Source: an endosymbiont 'TC1' of Trimyema compressum (GTDB lineage: Bacteria; Bacillota; TC1). From it: DNA of 64,000 nt. Positions within the stretch are counted from its first letter, which is position 1; every line of letters begins with the position of its first letter. Location: contig NZ_CP014606.1 in assembly GCF_001584725.1 (NCBI RefSeq), positions 682,001-746,000 on the forward strand. Reading direction: 5' to 3'. The notes beneath the pieces are model-generated. The model had not been told where the DNA came from. It saw only the letters and a list, made by a program, of their open reading frames with translations, and searched no databases. Below, piece by piece: positions 22,294 to 31,742 of the stretch. The translations under genes were made by a program, and so were the position numbers.

Positions 22294-22642
22294 TATTTTA
22301 GAAAAGTATAAAAGAATTGGAATAATTTCCATTATTATTATCCTTGTTTGCATGGTAGCTGCTATTATGAAAATTACAGATAAAGAAGTATTAATATTCT
22401 CTTTGTGTATTTTAGTATTAGGCCTTTTTGCCATACTTTTTAGTGTGATTTTGCTAAACTGGCGCAAAGGATTAATTAAGAGCATTGAAACTGAAAAAAA
22501 TATAACAAATGTAACAGAAGAAGAAAAAAAGGAATATACTGATACTATTATCTCTTATGAGAAAAGTCTAAGGCAGATTACAGTAATGAGCGCTATTCAC
22601 CTTGTTGCTGTTGTTGTCCTTACAATTTTCTTGTTTATCTAG
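22280..22642 (+). CDS. Small membrane protein, unknown
   Basis: 120 residues from ATG 22280, preferred over ATG 22271 because GAAAGGA lies 7-8 bases before it. It overlaps the methyltransferase end. Three hydrophobic segments: about 12-33 (IGIISIIIILVCMVAAIM), 37-61 and 99-119, with a charged linker between the second and third (KSIETEKNITNVTEEEKKEY). I do not recognise a family. Placement between two intact genes and a clean frame argue that it is real. Confidence 0.6.
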   Translation: MKENNILEKYKRIGIISIIIILVCMVAAIMKITDKEVLIFSLCILVLGLFAILFSVILLNWRKGLIKSIETEKNITNVTEEEKKEYTDTIISYEKSLRQITVMSAIHLVAVVVLTIFLFI

Positions 22643-22663
22643 CCCTGAGAAAGAAGTGATAAA

Positions 22664-23671
22664 ATGATCATTAGAGAAAGAATTGAAACACTTGAAGAAA
22701 AAGTATTGTCGTCAAGAGCTGTTTTAAGTAAAAATTCACAAGGCAGGGTTCGTCCTGAAGAACCAAGTGAGTTGAGAACTGACTTTCAGAGAGATAGAGA
22801 CAGGATTATTCATTGTAAATCTTTTAGACGTTTAATGCATAAGACGCAGGTTTTTATTTCCCCTGGAGACCACTATAGAACAAGGTTAACGCATACGCTA
22901 GAAGTAGCGCAAATTGCTAGAACAATTGCTCAAGGTCTGTGTTTAAATGAAGACTTAACTGAAGCAATTGCTTTAGGACATGATTTGGGACATACTCCTT
23001 TTGGACATTCTGGAGAACAGGTTTTGAATAGAATTTTAAAAGATCAAGGTGGTTTTACCCATTATAAACAAAGTTTAAGAGTAGTTGATGTTTTAGAAAA
23101 AGATGGAGAAGGTTTAAATTTAACATTTGAAGTTCGAGACGGCATTGTTAACCATACTGGAAAAAGAACCCCAAAAACTCTTGAAGGCTATGTAGTCAAG
23201 CTCTCTGATAGAATTGCTTACTTAAACCATGATATTGATGATGCCTTACGAGGTGGAATCATAAAGGAAGATGAATTACCTGAGTCTTGTTTAGATATTT
23301 TAGGTAATAAGCACGGTGAGAGAATAAATACAATGGTTGCTGATGTCATTCATTATAGTATGGATCAAGATTATGTAGTACCGTCACCGACAATTAAACA
23401 AGCAATTGATGATTTAAGACAATATATGTTTGAAAAAGTTTATGTGAACTCGAAGGCTAAAATTGAAGATGATAAAGTTGATCGCCTATTAAATGAACTA
23501 TATGCTTTTTATTTGGAACATGAGGATCGGCTACCAGAAGAATATGCTAAACATATTGATGTCACTAAAGAAAGACGTATTGTAGACTATATTGCTGGGA
23601 TGACAGATAGTTTTGCTGTCAACATATTTAAAAAAATCTATCTACCAGCTGGTTATAAGAATATTGAATAA
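22664..23671 (+). CDS. dgt: Deoxyguanosinetriphosphate triphosphohydrolase-like protein
   Basis: 335 residues. The HD metal-binding residues are seen in RTRLTHTLEVAQIARTIA, LGHDLGHTPFGHSGE and the later SDRIAYLNHDIDDAL. The RDRDRIIHCKSFRRLMHKTQ segment is typical of the dGTPase-like branch. Such enzymes remove dNTPs. In many clostridia dgt precedes dnaG-rpoD; here a radical SAM gene, a broken GNAT and the isc genes lie in between. Intact. Confidence 0.93.
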   Translation: MIIRERIETLEEKVLSSRAVLSKNSQGRVRPEEPSELRTDFQRDRDRIIHCKSFRRLMHKTQVFISPGDHYRTRLTHTLEVAQIARTIAQGLCLNEDLTEAIALGHDLGHTPFGHSGEQVLNRILKDQGGFTHYKQSLRVVDVLEKDGEGLNLTFEVRDGIVNHTGKRTPKTLEGYVVKLSDRIAYLNHDIDDALRGGIIKEDELPESCLDILGNKHGERINTMVADVIHYSMDQDYVVPSPTIKQAIDDLRQYMFEKVYVNSKAKIEDDKVDRLLNELYAFYLEHEDRLPEEYAKHIDVTKERRIVDYIAGMTDSFAVNIFKKIYLPAGYKNIE

Positions 23672-23683
23672 GGAGTGCATTTC

Positions 23684-25345
23684 ATGAAAGTATTGTTGGT
23701 AGGTATTAATACTCGTTATATTCATAAAAATTTAGCTATTGATACCCTTTTTAATTATTCCCAAGGTAAATACAATCATGAACTAAGAAGATTAGAAAGT
23801 TCTATTCATGAACCAATTGATAAATTATTTCAGAAAATTGTAGAAGTTAAAAGTCAAGTTATCTGTTTTTCAACCTATATTTGGAATAAAGAAATTATTT
23901 TAAAATTAGCAGAGTCTATAAAAAGGATTCTGCCTAACACAGCAATTGTATTAGGTGGGCCAGAAATTTCAAAAGATTATTTATCCTATGAATACATTGA
24001 CCATTTATTAGTAGGCGAAGGTGAACTTATTTTTGATGAATTTTTGAAAAATAATTGCACTGGATTGCAATTAATTGAAAATAAAGATATTTACATAGAT
24101 TTAGATAAATTACCATTTCCTTATGAGTTAGATTGTTTAGAGCATAAAATTGTCTATTATGAGGGTAGTAGAGGTTGCCCTTTTAAGTGTAGTTATTGTT
24201 TATCTGGTGAAGATAATGTATTGCGTTTAAAATCCCCTAAACATATTAAAGAAGAGATTAAGGCTTTACTTGATGCTGGTGTAAATCAGGTTAAATTTGT
24301 TGATAGAACATTTAATGCCCATCCTAAATGGGCTTTAGAAGTAGCAAAAACTTTACTTCAATTTGCTGATTATAAATGTAATTTTCATTTTGAAGTCAGT
24401 ATTGATAAAGTCAGCAGTGAGCTTATTGATTTTTTTCAGCTGGCACCTGTTGGTTTATTTCAGTTAGAAGTAGGGATTCAGTCAACTAATTATAAAACAT
24501 TGGAAGCAGTAGGTCGACTCAATAATTTCAATAAAATTAAAGAACATTGTAAGGACTTAATCAAAGAAGGTAATATTCATGTTCATACAGACATTATTGC
24601 AGGATTACCCTTAGAAGATCTGCAATCTTTCCAACAATCCTTTAATAATGTTTATCAAATATATGGACATATATTCCAAGTTGGATTTTTAAAAGTTATT
24701 CCTAATACTCGTTTGAAGCGTGAAGGTGATAAATGGGGTATTGTGTACAGAAGTTATCCTCCTTATGAGGTTTTAGAAACAGCTGATCTCTCTGTATCAG
24801 ACTTATTTAAAATTAAGTATGTAGAAGAAGGTGTTGATGTTTTTTATAATACAGCCTACTTTAGACAGACTTTTCTTTATTTAAAAAATAAGATAGATAA
24901 CTTTTTTATTTTTTTTGAAAAACTGGGAGAACTTTATTTCCATAGAGAAGATCAGTTAGGTATAGAAGAGAAATTTGAATTTTTAATGAAATTTATAAAA
25001 AATAATTGTGCAAATATTGATACGCATGAGCTGCTTTCTATAATGACTATAGATTGGCATCTAAATCACAGGCATAAAAAAGAGCCCTTATTTTTATTGG
25101 ATGCTCAGCTTCAGATGAAGCCTCTTTTAGCTTATAAAGATGAGATTCAGAAGTATGGTATTAGTAAGGATAGGCTAAAGTGGTTGAAGATAATAAAACT
25201 ACCTTTTGAATATGTAATAATAGGAACTGATGGCGTTATTGGCAGGAAAGAAAACACTTTCTATCTTTTAGACTATGAAAAAAAGCAAACTATTTATGGG
25301 TATCCAGAAATGAATTTAATTGAGGAAAAATTGTTAGTTGAATAA
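23684..25345 (+). CDS. B12-binding-domain radical SAM protein (DUF4080 type)
   Basis: 553 residues from ATG 23684, placed 8 bases after AAGGAG; the GTG at 23675 is less well spaced. An N-terminal Rossmann-like B12-binding domain (MKVLLVGINTRYIHKNLAID) precedes the radical SAM core with the cluster motif SRGCPFKCSYCLSG near residue 161, then VKFVDRTFN and DIIAGLPLEDL. The C-terminal part fits DUF4080. The reaction is unknown for this family. The gene is intact, unlike the radical SAM gene at 14.5 kb. Confidence 0.88.
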   Translation: MKVLLVGINTRYIHKNLAIDTLFNYSQGKYNHELRRLESSIHEPIDKLFQKIVEVKSQVICFSTYIWNKEIILKLAESIKRILPNTAIVLGGPEISKDYLSYEYIDHLLVGEGELIFDEFLKNNCTGLQLIENKDIYIDLDKLPFPYELDCLEHKIVYYEGSRGCPFKCSYCLSGEDNVLRLKSPKHIKEEIKALLDAGVNQVKFVDRTFNAHPKWALEVAKTLLQFADYKCNFHFEVSIDKVSSELIDFFQLAPVGLFQLEVGIQSTNYKTLEAVGRLNNFNKIKEHCKDLIKEGNIHVHTDIIAGLPLEDLQSFQQSFNNVYQIYGHIFQVGFLKVIPNTRLKREGDKWGIVYRSYPPYEVLETADLSVSDLFKIKYVEEGVDVFYNTAYFRQTFLYLKNKIDNFFIFFEKLGELYFHREDQLGIEEKFEFLMKFIKNNCANIDTHELLSIMTIDWHLNHRHKKEPLFLLDAQLQMKPLLAYKDEIQKYGISKDRLKWLKIIKLPFEYVIIGTDGVIGRKENTFYLLDYEKKQTIYGYPEMNLIEEKLLVE

Positions 25346-25388
25346 TTTAAATTCAAGTAACTGTTAAAGAAACAATAGAGAGGAAAAC

Positions 25389-25900
25389 ATGATTACTATT
25401 AGAAACAAAGAAGAAAAGGAATACAAGCTAGTCGAAGCAATTACAAGAAAGGCTTTTAATAATTTGTTTGTATCAGGTTGTAATGAGCACTATTTGGTTC
25501 ATATTATGCGTAATCATGAGGATTTTATACCTGGACTAGATTTCGTAATTGAATATAAGGGTAAAGTTATAGGGAATATAATGTATACGAAGGCTAAACT
25601 AGTTGATGAAGTGGAAAAGAAAAAGAAATTCTAACGTTTGGACCAGTTTCCATTGGATTTAAAAGCTGTAAAAGATTTAATATGTCTATTGAAGATGGAA
25701 AACTACCAGCAGCTATGTTGGTAAAAGAGCTTAAAGAAGGTGTTCTTCAAGGAAAGAAATGGCTATATTATGAAAGTCCAGTAATGAGCGTTGATAGTAA
25801 AGAGGCTGATATTTTTGATGGTAAACTTAAGAAAATGGAAAAGAAATATCAATTAAGTCAAGAAGAGTTTTATATATTTAGCCAATCCTTTCTAAATTAA
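25389..25900 (+). pseudogene. GNAT N-acetyltransferase with its core deleted
   Basis: The N-terminal part (MITIRNKEEKEYKLVEAITR ... VIEYKGKVIGNIMYTKAKL) and C-terminal part (SIEDGKLPAAMLVKELKEGV ... FDGKLKKMEKKYQLSQEEFY) match a clostridial GNAT family. After a frameshift near 25630, LTFGPVSI runs directly into GFKSCKRFN. The roughly 50 residues that normally lie there, including the acetyl-CoA pyrophosphate loop (R/QxxGxG/A), are missing. A clean internal deletion plus a frameshift means loss of function. Confidence 0.85.
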
Positions 25901-25920
25901 TTTGCAGTGTAAAAAAATAC

Positions 25921-25950
25921 AGAGACTATTGAAAAATAGTCTCTTTTTTG
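25921..25950 (+). terminator. Rho-independent terminator after the GNAT relic
   Basis: A 10-bp stem (25921-25930 with 25935-25944) and 4-base loop, followed by a run of T. It isolates the isc promoter from upstream transcription. Confidence 0.9.
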
Positions 25951-25979
25951 TTGACAGGTAGGAACTCTAGTGATACTAT
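25951..25979 (+). promoter_or_regulatory. Sigma-A promoter of the isc operon
   Basis: TTGACA at 25951-25956 and TACTAT at 25974-25979 with a 17-bp spacer. A TG at 25971-25972 makes an extended -10. The predicted start is near 25986, about 45 bases before iscR. Confidence 0.8.
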
Positions 25980-25993
25980 TAAGTAAGAAACCC

Positions 25994-26006
25994 AACCAAT
26001 TTGGTT
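25994..26006. promoter_or_regulatory. Palindrome, candidate IscR operator
   Basis: The perfect inverted repeat AACCAA-T-TTGGTT lies about 8-20 bases after the predicted transcription start and before the iscR ribosome site (GGAGG). Rrf2 regulators are commonly autoregulated. The assignment is inference from position and symmetry. Confidence 0.45.
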
Positions 26007-26031
26007 ATGATTAGAAAAGGAGGTATTTTAA

Positions 26032-26481
26032 TTGAAGTTGTCTACAAAAGGAAAGTATGGATTAATTGCTATGACTGATTTAGGAAAAAGCTATATTAGG
26101 GATAATGAAGAGTATATTCCTCTTGGCTCTATAGCTAATAATCGAAATATTTCTGAAGCTTATCTAGAACGCCTAATTGCTAAATTAAAAAGAGCTGGTT
26201 TTGTGAAAACACAAAGGGGTGCTTTAGGAGGTTACTGTTTAGCAGTTTCTCCAAACAATATTACAGTTTCCGAACTTCTTGCTATTTTAGAAGGGCCCTT
26301 AGATGTTTGTGGCTGTGGCGATAATAAAAGCGAAAGTTGCGATACATTTGACTCTTGTGTTTCAAGAGTAATTGGAGATGAAATAGCAGAGAAAATTAGA
26401 GAAGTCATCGATCATATGACCTTAGATGACTTAATAAAAAAGCAAGAGGTACTAGAGAAGAGGAGAAATGATGGAGAATAA
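26032..26481 (+). CDS. iscR: Rrf2-family regulator IscR
   Basis: 149 residues from TTG 26032, preceded by AAAGGAGG. The winged helix starts KLSTKGKYGLIAMTDL, with LERLIAKLKRAGFVKTQRGALGGY for DNA contact. The Fe-S-sensing cysteines lie in the CGCGDNKSESC / DSC segment (about residues 94-110). IscR senses Fe-S status and controls iscSU. The gene overlaps iscS. A non-ATG start could keep its level low. Confidence 0.93.
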   Translation: MKLSTKGKYGLIAMTDLGKSYIRDNEEYIPLGSIANNRNISEAYLERLIAKLKRAGFVKTQRGALGGYCLAVSPNNITVSELLAILEGPLDVCGCGDNKSESCDTFDSCVSRVIGDEIAEKIREVIDHMTLDDLIKKQEVLEKRRNDGE

Positions 26482-27661
26482 AGTAATTTATTTTGACAAT
26501 GCTGCAACAACAAAAGTGTATTCAGAAGTTGTTGAATCTATGAGACCTTTTTCTGAAGAACTATATGGTAACCCATCTAGTGTTCATAGTTTTGGCAGAA
26601 AAACAAAAGGATATTTGGATAATTCAAGAAAAATAGTAGCAGAGTTACTAGGAGCAACTGATAAAGAAATATTTTTTACAAGTGGCGCAACAGAAGCTAA
26701 TAATTGGGCTATCTTAGGGGCAGTCGATAAACTTAAAAACAAAGGTAAACACATTATAACATCTTCAATTGAGCATCATGCTGTTTTACATGTCTGTCAG
26801 AAACTTGAAAAAGAAGGCTTTGACGTTACCTATTTACCAGTAGATGAATATGGAATAATTTCTTTAGATGATTTGAAAAGAGCCATTAGACCTGATACTA
26901 TTTTAATTACAGTTATGTATGCTAATAATGAAATTGGTTCTATTCAACCTATAGCAGAAATTGGGGCTTTAGCAAAGGATAAAGGTATTCTTTTTCATAC
27001 AGATGCAGCACAGGTTATTGGGAAAGTATCAATTGACTTAAAAACATTGCCAGTAGATTTATTATCTTTATCTGCTCATAAGTTTCATGGACCAAAAGGT
27101 ATTGGTGCTCTTTATATTAGAAAAGGCGTTAAAATTACTAACCTTTTAGAAGGTGGTGGACAGGAACGTAATAAAAGACCTGGGACTGAAAATATAACAG
27201 GTATTGTAGGTTTGAGCAAAGCTTTGGAAATCTCAACTGCTAATATGGCCAGCAATACAAAAAAAGTTTTAGAGCTAAGAGAGTACTTAATTGATGAAGT
27301 TATAAAAAAAGTTCCTCATATTAGACTAAATGGTCATCGAGAAAAGAGATTAGCTGGTAATGCGAATATTAGTTTTAGCTTTATTGAAGGCGAATCAATG
27401 TTATTAGCACTTGATATGTACGGAATTTGTGGCTCTAGCGGTTCAGCTTGTACATCAGGTTCATTAGATCCATCACATGTTCTATTAGCCATTGGTTTAG
27501 AACATGAAACTGCCCACGGATCATTACGATTAACTTTAAGTGAATTTAATTCAAAAGAGGAAATTGACTATTTTCTTCAGGTAATTCCAGGAGTCATTGA
27601 GCGTTTAAGAAGTATGTCTCCTTTATATGAAGATTTTTTAAAAACGAAAGGAGCAAAATAA
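26471..27661 (+). CDS. iscS: Cysteine desulfurase IscS/NifS
   Basis: 396 residues from ATG 26471; ATG 26468 is also possible but lies only 2 bases from AGGAG. It is a PLP enzyme that delivers sulfur from cysteine for clusters. NAATTKVYSEVVESM lies at the start, the PLP lysine in LSAHKFHGPKG, and the active-site Cys in SSGSACTSGSLDPSHVL, the short-loop form typical of IscS/NifS. It overlaps iscR by 11 bases and is 1 base from iscU. Intact. Confidence 0.97.
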   Translation: MENKVIYFDNAATTKVYSEVVESMRPFSEELYGNPSSVHSFGRKTKGYLDNSRKIVAELLGATDKEIFFTSGATEANNWAILGAVDKLKNKGKHIITSSIEHHAVLHVCQKLEKEGFDVTYLPVDEYGIISLDDLKRAIRPDTILITVMYANNEIGSIQPIAEIGALAKDKGILFHTDAAQVIGKVSIDLKTLPVDLLSLSAHKFHGPKGIGALYIRKGVKITNLLEGGGQERNKRPGTENITGIVGLSKALEISTANMASNTKKVLELREYLIDEVIKKVPHIRLNGHREKRLAGNANISFSFIEGESMLLALDMYGICGSSGSACTSGSLDPSHVLLAIGLEHETAHGSLRLTLSEFNSKEEIDYFLQVIPGVIERLRSMSPLYEDFLKTKGAK

Positions 27662-27662
27662 G

Positions 27663-28109
27663 ATGTATACTGAAAAAGTAATGGAACATTTTATGAATCC
27701 AAGAAATATGGGCGAAATTGAAGGTGCTGATGGTGTCGGTACTGTTGGTAATGCAAAATGTGGAGATATAATGCGTATCTTCTTAGATATTGATGATAAT
27801 CACATTATTAGAGATGTGAAATTTAAAACTTTTGGTTGTGGTGCAGCTATTGCTGCAAGTAGTATGGCAACAGAATTAGTTAAAGGTAAAACTATTGAGG
27901 AAGCGTTACTGATAACAAATAAAGCAGTAACAGAAGCCCTTGATGGCTTACCACCTGCTAAAGTCCACTGTTCCTTATTAGCGGAAGAAGCTATTCATGC
28001 TGCTTTATGGGATTATGCTGAGAAAAAAAGTATTAAAATTGAAGGATTAAAACCGCCAAAAGAAGATATTCATGATCATGAAGAATCCTTGGAGGAGGAC
28101 GATGAATAG
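27663..28109 (+). CDS. iscU: Fe-S scaffold protein IscU/NifU
   Basis: 148 residues. The three scaffold cysteines are present: GNAKCGDIM, FGCGAAIAASS and VHCSLLAEEAI, along with the ligand Asp after the first Cys. The C-terminus carries an acidic tail (KEDIHDHEESLEEDDE). It builds clusters with sulfur from IscS. The stop overlaps the dnaG start by one base. No other isc genes (hscA, fdx) follow, which is usual in clostridia. Confidence 0.96.
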   Translation: MYTEKVMEHFMNPRNMGEIEGADGVGTVGNAKCGDIMRIFLDIDDNHIIRDVKFKTFGCGAAIAASSMATELVKGKTIEEALLITNKAVTEALDGLPPAKVHCSLLAEEAIHAALWDYAEKKSIKIEGLKPPKEDIHDHEESLEEDDE

Positions 28110-29950
28110 TGAGCTATTATGATAATAGTGTCATTGAAGAAATAAGAAATAAAGGCGATATTGTTTCCATAATAGGTGAATTTCTCCCCCTTAAAAAAAG
28201 GGGGAGAAATTTCCTTGCCCTATGTCCATTTCATGGAGAAAAAACACCATCCTTTGTAGTCAGTCCAGAAAAACAAATTTACTATTGTTTTGGCTGTGGT
28301 GCTTCTGGGGATGTTTTTTCGTTTTTAATGGAATATGAAGATTTAACTTTTAGTGAAGCTATTGTTTATTTAGGAGAAAAGTTAGGCATTGACACAGAAA
28401 AAGCCAAAGTTGCTGGCAAAGGAAAACATGTCAGTGATGAAGAGCGAGAAAAAATTGAGAGATTATATACAATACATGCTTTTGTTGCTAGATATTTCTA
28501 TAGAAAATTTTACAGTGAGCTAGGTAGAGAGGCATTTTACTATACACAAAAAAGAGGTCTTTTAAAGGAAACTTTAGAAACATTTAAAGTAGGTTATGCT
28601 CCATATCATAGTGATGAGCTAGTAGAACAGTTAATTAAATTGCACCATACAGAGGAAGAGTTGCTTCTATCTGGTATTTTTGGTAAAAACAATACAGGCC
28701 GTATTTATTGTAAATTTTATAATCGCTTAATATTTCCTATTGAAAATTCTCAAGGCAAAATTATTGCCTTTGGAGGAAGATCTATTGGCAATAATGAACC
28801 TAACAATAATGAACCTAAATATTTAAATAGTCAGGAAACACCTATATTTAGAAAGAAAAATAATTTATTTGCTTTGAAGCATGCACTTCCAGCTATTAAA
28901 AAGCAGAATCAAGTGCTTTTAATGGAAGGCTATATGGATGTTATTTCTGTCTGGCAAAATGGTGTTAAAAATAGTGTAGCTTCCTTAGGCACTGCCTTTG
29001 CTGAGGAGCAAGGTCGTTTGTTGCTGAGGTATTGTAATGAAATTGTTGTTGTATATGATAGTGATGATGCTGGAATAAAGGCTGCTTTAAAAGCCATTGA
29101 TATATTAAAACCTTTAGAAGTTGAAGTGAAAATTGCTACATTAGTTGGCGCTAAGGATCCAGACGATTATATTAGAGAATTTGGATTAAATGCATTTTTA
29201 GAAAGAATACGTCTAGCTAAAAGCGGATTTAGATATATCTTAGATTATAATAAAGAGCGTTTTGATTGTAAAATTCCGGAGGAAAAAGTTAAATGTGTGA
29301 GGCAATTGTTATCTTATGTGATGTCTTTTGAAGATGAATTATTAAGAAATGAGTATTTAAATATTTTAGCTGAAGAATTGGCAATGGATAAAACAGAACT
29401 TCAATCTATTGTCTTTGGCAAAAAATTAACGCCTTCAAAACCAAACCACTATAGAGAAGATAGAATAAATGAAAAACCAAAAAAAATCGAAGCAGAGGAG
29501 CCTCTTGATAAAAGCCAATTAGCAGCTGTTAAGCTTTTTACTAATCATTTGCAATTTGCTCATCTGTTTAATGAAGAAATATTAGTTTCTTTTACGAATG
29601 AGAGAATAAGAGCTTTATTGGATTATATTTTGGCATTACCTTCAGAGGAAAGAAGGATGGATGTAATTTTAGCTAAACTACATTCAGACTTGGATATGAA
29701 AAGTATTTTGGCAGCTCTTACAATGGAATCAGAATACGAATTCCCTGTTATGGAAGAAAAAGATTTTGAGTGTTACTTACTTGCTGTTAGAAAAAATTAT
29801 TTAAAGGTATTGCTTAACGAAATAATTGTTAAAATGAAATTAGCAGAAAAAGAAGGAAATAAGAGTTTGCTTAACGAACTACAAAAAGAGGGTATTTTCT
29901 ATACAAAGGAAATTACTCAAATAGAGAAAACACAAAAAGGAGTTTTATGA
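28109..29950 (+). CDS. dnaG: DNA primase
   Basis: 613 residues from GTG 28109 (GGAGGACG upstream, inside iscU). It makes RNA primers at the fork. The zinc domain is [11 protein letters not shown] ... [11 protein letters not shown] (residues about 40-65). The RNA polymerase core has [15 protein letters not shown] and the TOPRIM residues EGYMD and VVYDSDDAG. The C-terminal region should bind DnaB. The A-rich run at 28191-28201 is intact. Coupled to rpoD as in the classic macromolecular synthesis operon. Confidence 0.97.
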   Translation: MSYYDNSVIEEIRNKGDIVSIIGEFLPLKKRGRNFLALCPFHGEKTPSFVVSPEKQIYYCFGCGASGDVFSFLMEYEDLTFSEAIVYLGEKLGIDTEKAKVAGKGKHVSDEEREKIERLYTIHAFVARYFYRKFYSELGREAFYYTQKRGLLKETLETFKVGYAPYHSDELVEQLIKLHHTEEELLLSGIFGKNNTGRIYCKFYNRLIFPIENSQGKIIAFGGRSIGNNEPNNNEPKYLNSQETPIFRKKNNLFALKHALPAIKKQNQVLLMEGYMDVISVWQNGVKNSVASLGTAFAEEQGRLLLRYCNEIVVVYDSDDAGIKAALKAIDILKPLEVEVKIATLVGAKDPDDYIREFGLNAFLERIRLAKSGFRYILDYNKERFDCKIPEEKVKCVRQLLSYVMSFEDELLRNEYLNILAEELAMDKTELQSIVFGKKLTPSKPNHYREDRINEKPKKIEAEEPLDKSQLAAVKLFTNHLQFAHLFNEEILVSFTNERIRALLDYILALPSEERRMDVILAKLHSDLDMKSILAALTMESEYEFPVMEEKDFECYLLAVRKNYLKVLLNEIIVKMKLAEKEGNKSLLNELQKEGIFYTKEITQIEKTQKGVL

Positions 29951-31092
29951 TGAGGAAAGCTAAGGCGACAAAAAAAGTGACTAAAGACGATGTGCTAGAA
30001 GCTGATATTGATCTCGCAATTAGTGACAGTAAAAAAGAACAACTTCAAGGAATTATTACAGATATTATTAAAGGCAACAAGTCTGCCATTACATTATCAA
30101 CTAGGGAAGAGATTAAAGATAGCTATAAGGATTTAGAGTTATCTTTAGAAGAATTTACTTTTATTTATGATGAACTTGAAAAACAGGGTTTAGATATTTT
30201 AAATGATGAGATTGATGAGATTGAAGAAGCGAAACCTTTAGACTTATCTGTCTCTGAAGGGGTTTCAACTGATGATCCAGTTCGTATGTACTTAAAAGAA
30301 ATTGGACGTGTTGATCTTTTAACTTCAGAAGAAGAAATTGTATTGGCAAAGCGTATGGAATCTGGCGATGATGAAGCCAAAAAAGAACTAGCAGAAGCAA
30401 ATCTGAGACTGGTAGTTAGTATTGCAAAGCGCTATGTTGGTAGAGGTATGTTGTTTTTGGATTTGATTCAGGAAGGAAACTTGGGACTTATTAAGGCTAT
30501 TGATAAATTTGATTACACAAAAGGTTTTAAATTTAGTACGTATGCTACTTGGTGGATTCGTCAAGCCATTACTAGAGCAATTGCTGACCAAGCAAGGACA
30601 ATCCGTATACCTGTTCATATGGTAGAAACTATTAATAAATATATTCGTGTTTCAAGACAATTGCTACAGGAAAAAGGCCGTGAACCGCTACCAGAGGAAA
30701 TTGCTGAGGAAATGGATGTTACTTTAGATAAGATTAGAGAAATCCAAAAAATTTCTTTAGAACCAGTTTCTTTGGAAACACCAATTGGCGAAGAAGAAGA
30801 TAGTCACCTTGGTGATTTTGTTGAAGATGAAGGTGCTTTGTCTCCTCCTGATATTGCTGCTTTTATGCTTTTGAAAAAGCAGTTAGAGGAAGTTCTGGAC
30901 ACATTAACTGAGCGAGAAAAGAAAGTATTAACACTTCGTTTCGGATTAGATGATGGGAGAAGTAGAACCTTGGAGGAAGTTGGTAAAGAATTTGGAGTAA
31001 CTAGGGAAAGAATTCGACAAATCGAAGCCAAAGCATTAAGAAAATTGAAACATCCTAGTAGAAGTAAGAAACTTAAAGATTATTTAGATTAA
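29947..31092 (+). CDS. rpoD: Housekeeping sigma factor (sigma-A/RpoD)
   Basis: 381 residues, overlapping the dnaG stop by 4 bases (ATGA). Region 1.2 is [11 protein letters not shown], region 2.1-2.4 covers [19 protein letters not shown] to [18 protein letters not shown], and region 4.2 is [16 protein letters not shown]-like ([18 protein letters not shown]). The N-terminal region 1.1-like part is short, as in other Firmicutes. It recognises the TTGACA/TATAAT promoters noted in this window. Confidence 0.97.
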   Translation: MMRKAKATKKVTKDDVLEADIDLAISDSKKEQLQGIITDIIKGNKSAITLSTREEIKDSYKDLELSLEEFTFIYDELEKQGLDILNDEIDEIEEAKPLDLSVSEGVSTDDPVRMYLKEIGRVDLLTSEEEIVLAKRMESGDDEAKKELAEANLRLVVSIAKRYVGRGMLFLDLIQEGNLGLIKAIDKFDYTKGFKFSTYATWWIRQAITRAIADQARTIRIPVHMVETINKYIRVSRQLLQEKGREPLPEEIAEEMDVTLDKIREIQKISLEPVSLETPIGEEEDSHLGDFVEDEGALSPPDIAAFMLLKKQLEEVLDTLTEREKKVLTLRFGLDDGRSRTLEEVGKEFGVTRERIRQIEAKALRKLKHPSRSKKLKDYLD

Positions 31093-31095
31093 AAG

Positions 31096-31138
31096 ATAAC
31101 AAGGCGTCTTTTTAAGAGGCCTTGTTATGTGTTTTTTT
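31096..31138 (+). terminator. Terminator of the isc-dnaG-rpoD operon
   Basis: A 10-bp stem (31096-31105 with 31119-31128) followed by GTG and a run of seven T. Confidence 0.85.
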
Positions 31139-31147
31139 AAGTAGATA

Positions 31148-31156
31148 TGTTATAAT
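31148..31156 (+). promoter_or_regulatory. Extended -10 promoter for lemA
   Basis: TGTTATAAT: an extended -10 (TGn plus TATAAT at 31151-31156) with no good -35, just after the rpoD terminator and about 32 bases before the lemA start. Confidence 0.55.
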
Positions 31157-31187
31157 ATAGTGAAGAATTTAGAAGGAGATGAAAGTT

Positions 31188-31742
31188 ATGGTATGGATTA
31201 TTGTAGGCGTAATCATTTTATTGATTATAGTATTTTTTGTTGCATTTTATAACCGTTTAGTAGGTTTGAAAAACAAAGTCAAAGAAGCCTTTTCCACTAT
31301 CGGCGTATATCTTAAGAAAAGGTATGACTTAATTCCTAATTTAGTGGAGACTGTAAAAGGTTATGCGAATCATGAGAAGAGTACATTGGAAAATGTTACC
31401 CAGGCGAGAAATGTAGCTATGGGCGCAACCAATGCTGAGGATAAATTCGCAGCTGAAAATATGCTTACTGGCACATTAAAGAGCTTATTTGCTGTAGCTG
31501 AAAGCTATCCTGATTTAAAAGCAAATACAAATTTTTTAGATTTGCAAAGACAGCTTCAAGCTATTGAAGATGAAATTGCTATGAGCAGAAAATATTATAA
31601 TGCAAACGTAAGAGAATACAATATTGCTGTTCAATCTTTCCCAAATAACATTGTTGCTGGTATTACTGGATTTAAGGAAGAGCCTTACTTTGAAGTAGAT
31701 GAAGCGAGCACACAACCTGTGGAGGTTAAATTTAATGATTAA
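31188..31742 (+). CDS. lemA: LemA family protein
   Basis: 184 residues. ATG 31188 is preferred because AGAAGGAG ends 9 bases before it, while ATG 31179 abuts that site. An N-terminal membrane anchor (VWIIVGVIILLIIVFFVAFY) leads into the LemA helical bundle (FSTIGVYLKKRYDLIPNLVE, then YNANVREYNIAVQSFPNNIV). The function is not settled; LemA usually pairs with Gly-rich TPM or DUF2207 proteins, as here, which suggests envelope stress or protein quality roles. Confidence 0.92.
   Translation: MVWIIVGVIILLIIVFFVAFYNRLVGLKNKVKEAFSTIGVYLKKRYDLIPNLVETVKGYANHEKSTLENVTQARNVAMGATNAEDKFAAENMLTGTLKSLFAVAESYPDLKANTNFLDLQRQLQAIEDEIAMSRKYYNANVREYNIAVQSFPNNIVAGITGFKEEPYFEVDEASTQPVEVKFND

Noticed and set aside
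30161-31031. Minus-strand open frames within rpoD
   Set aside because: They are shadows of a highly conserved sigma factor gene, have Ser-rich low-complexity translations and no ribosome sites.
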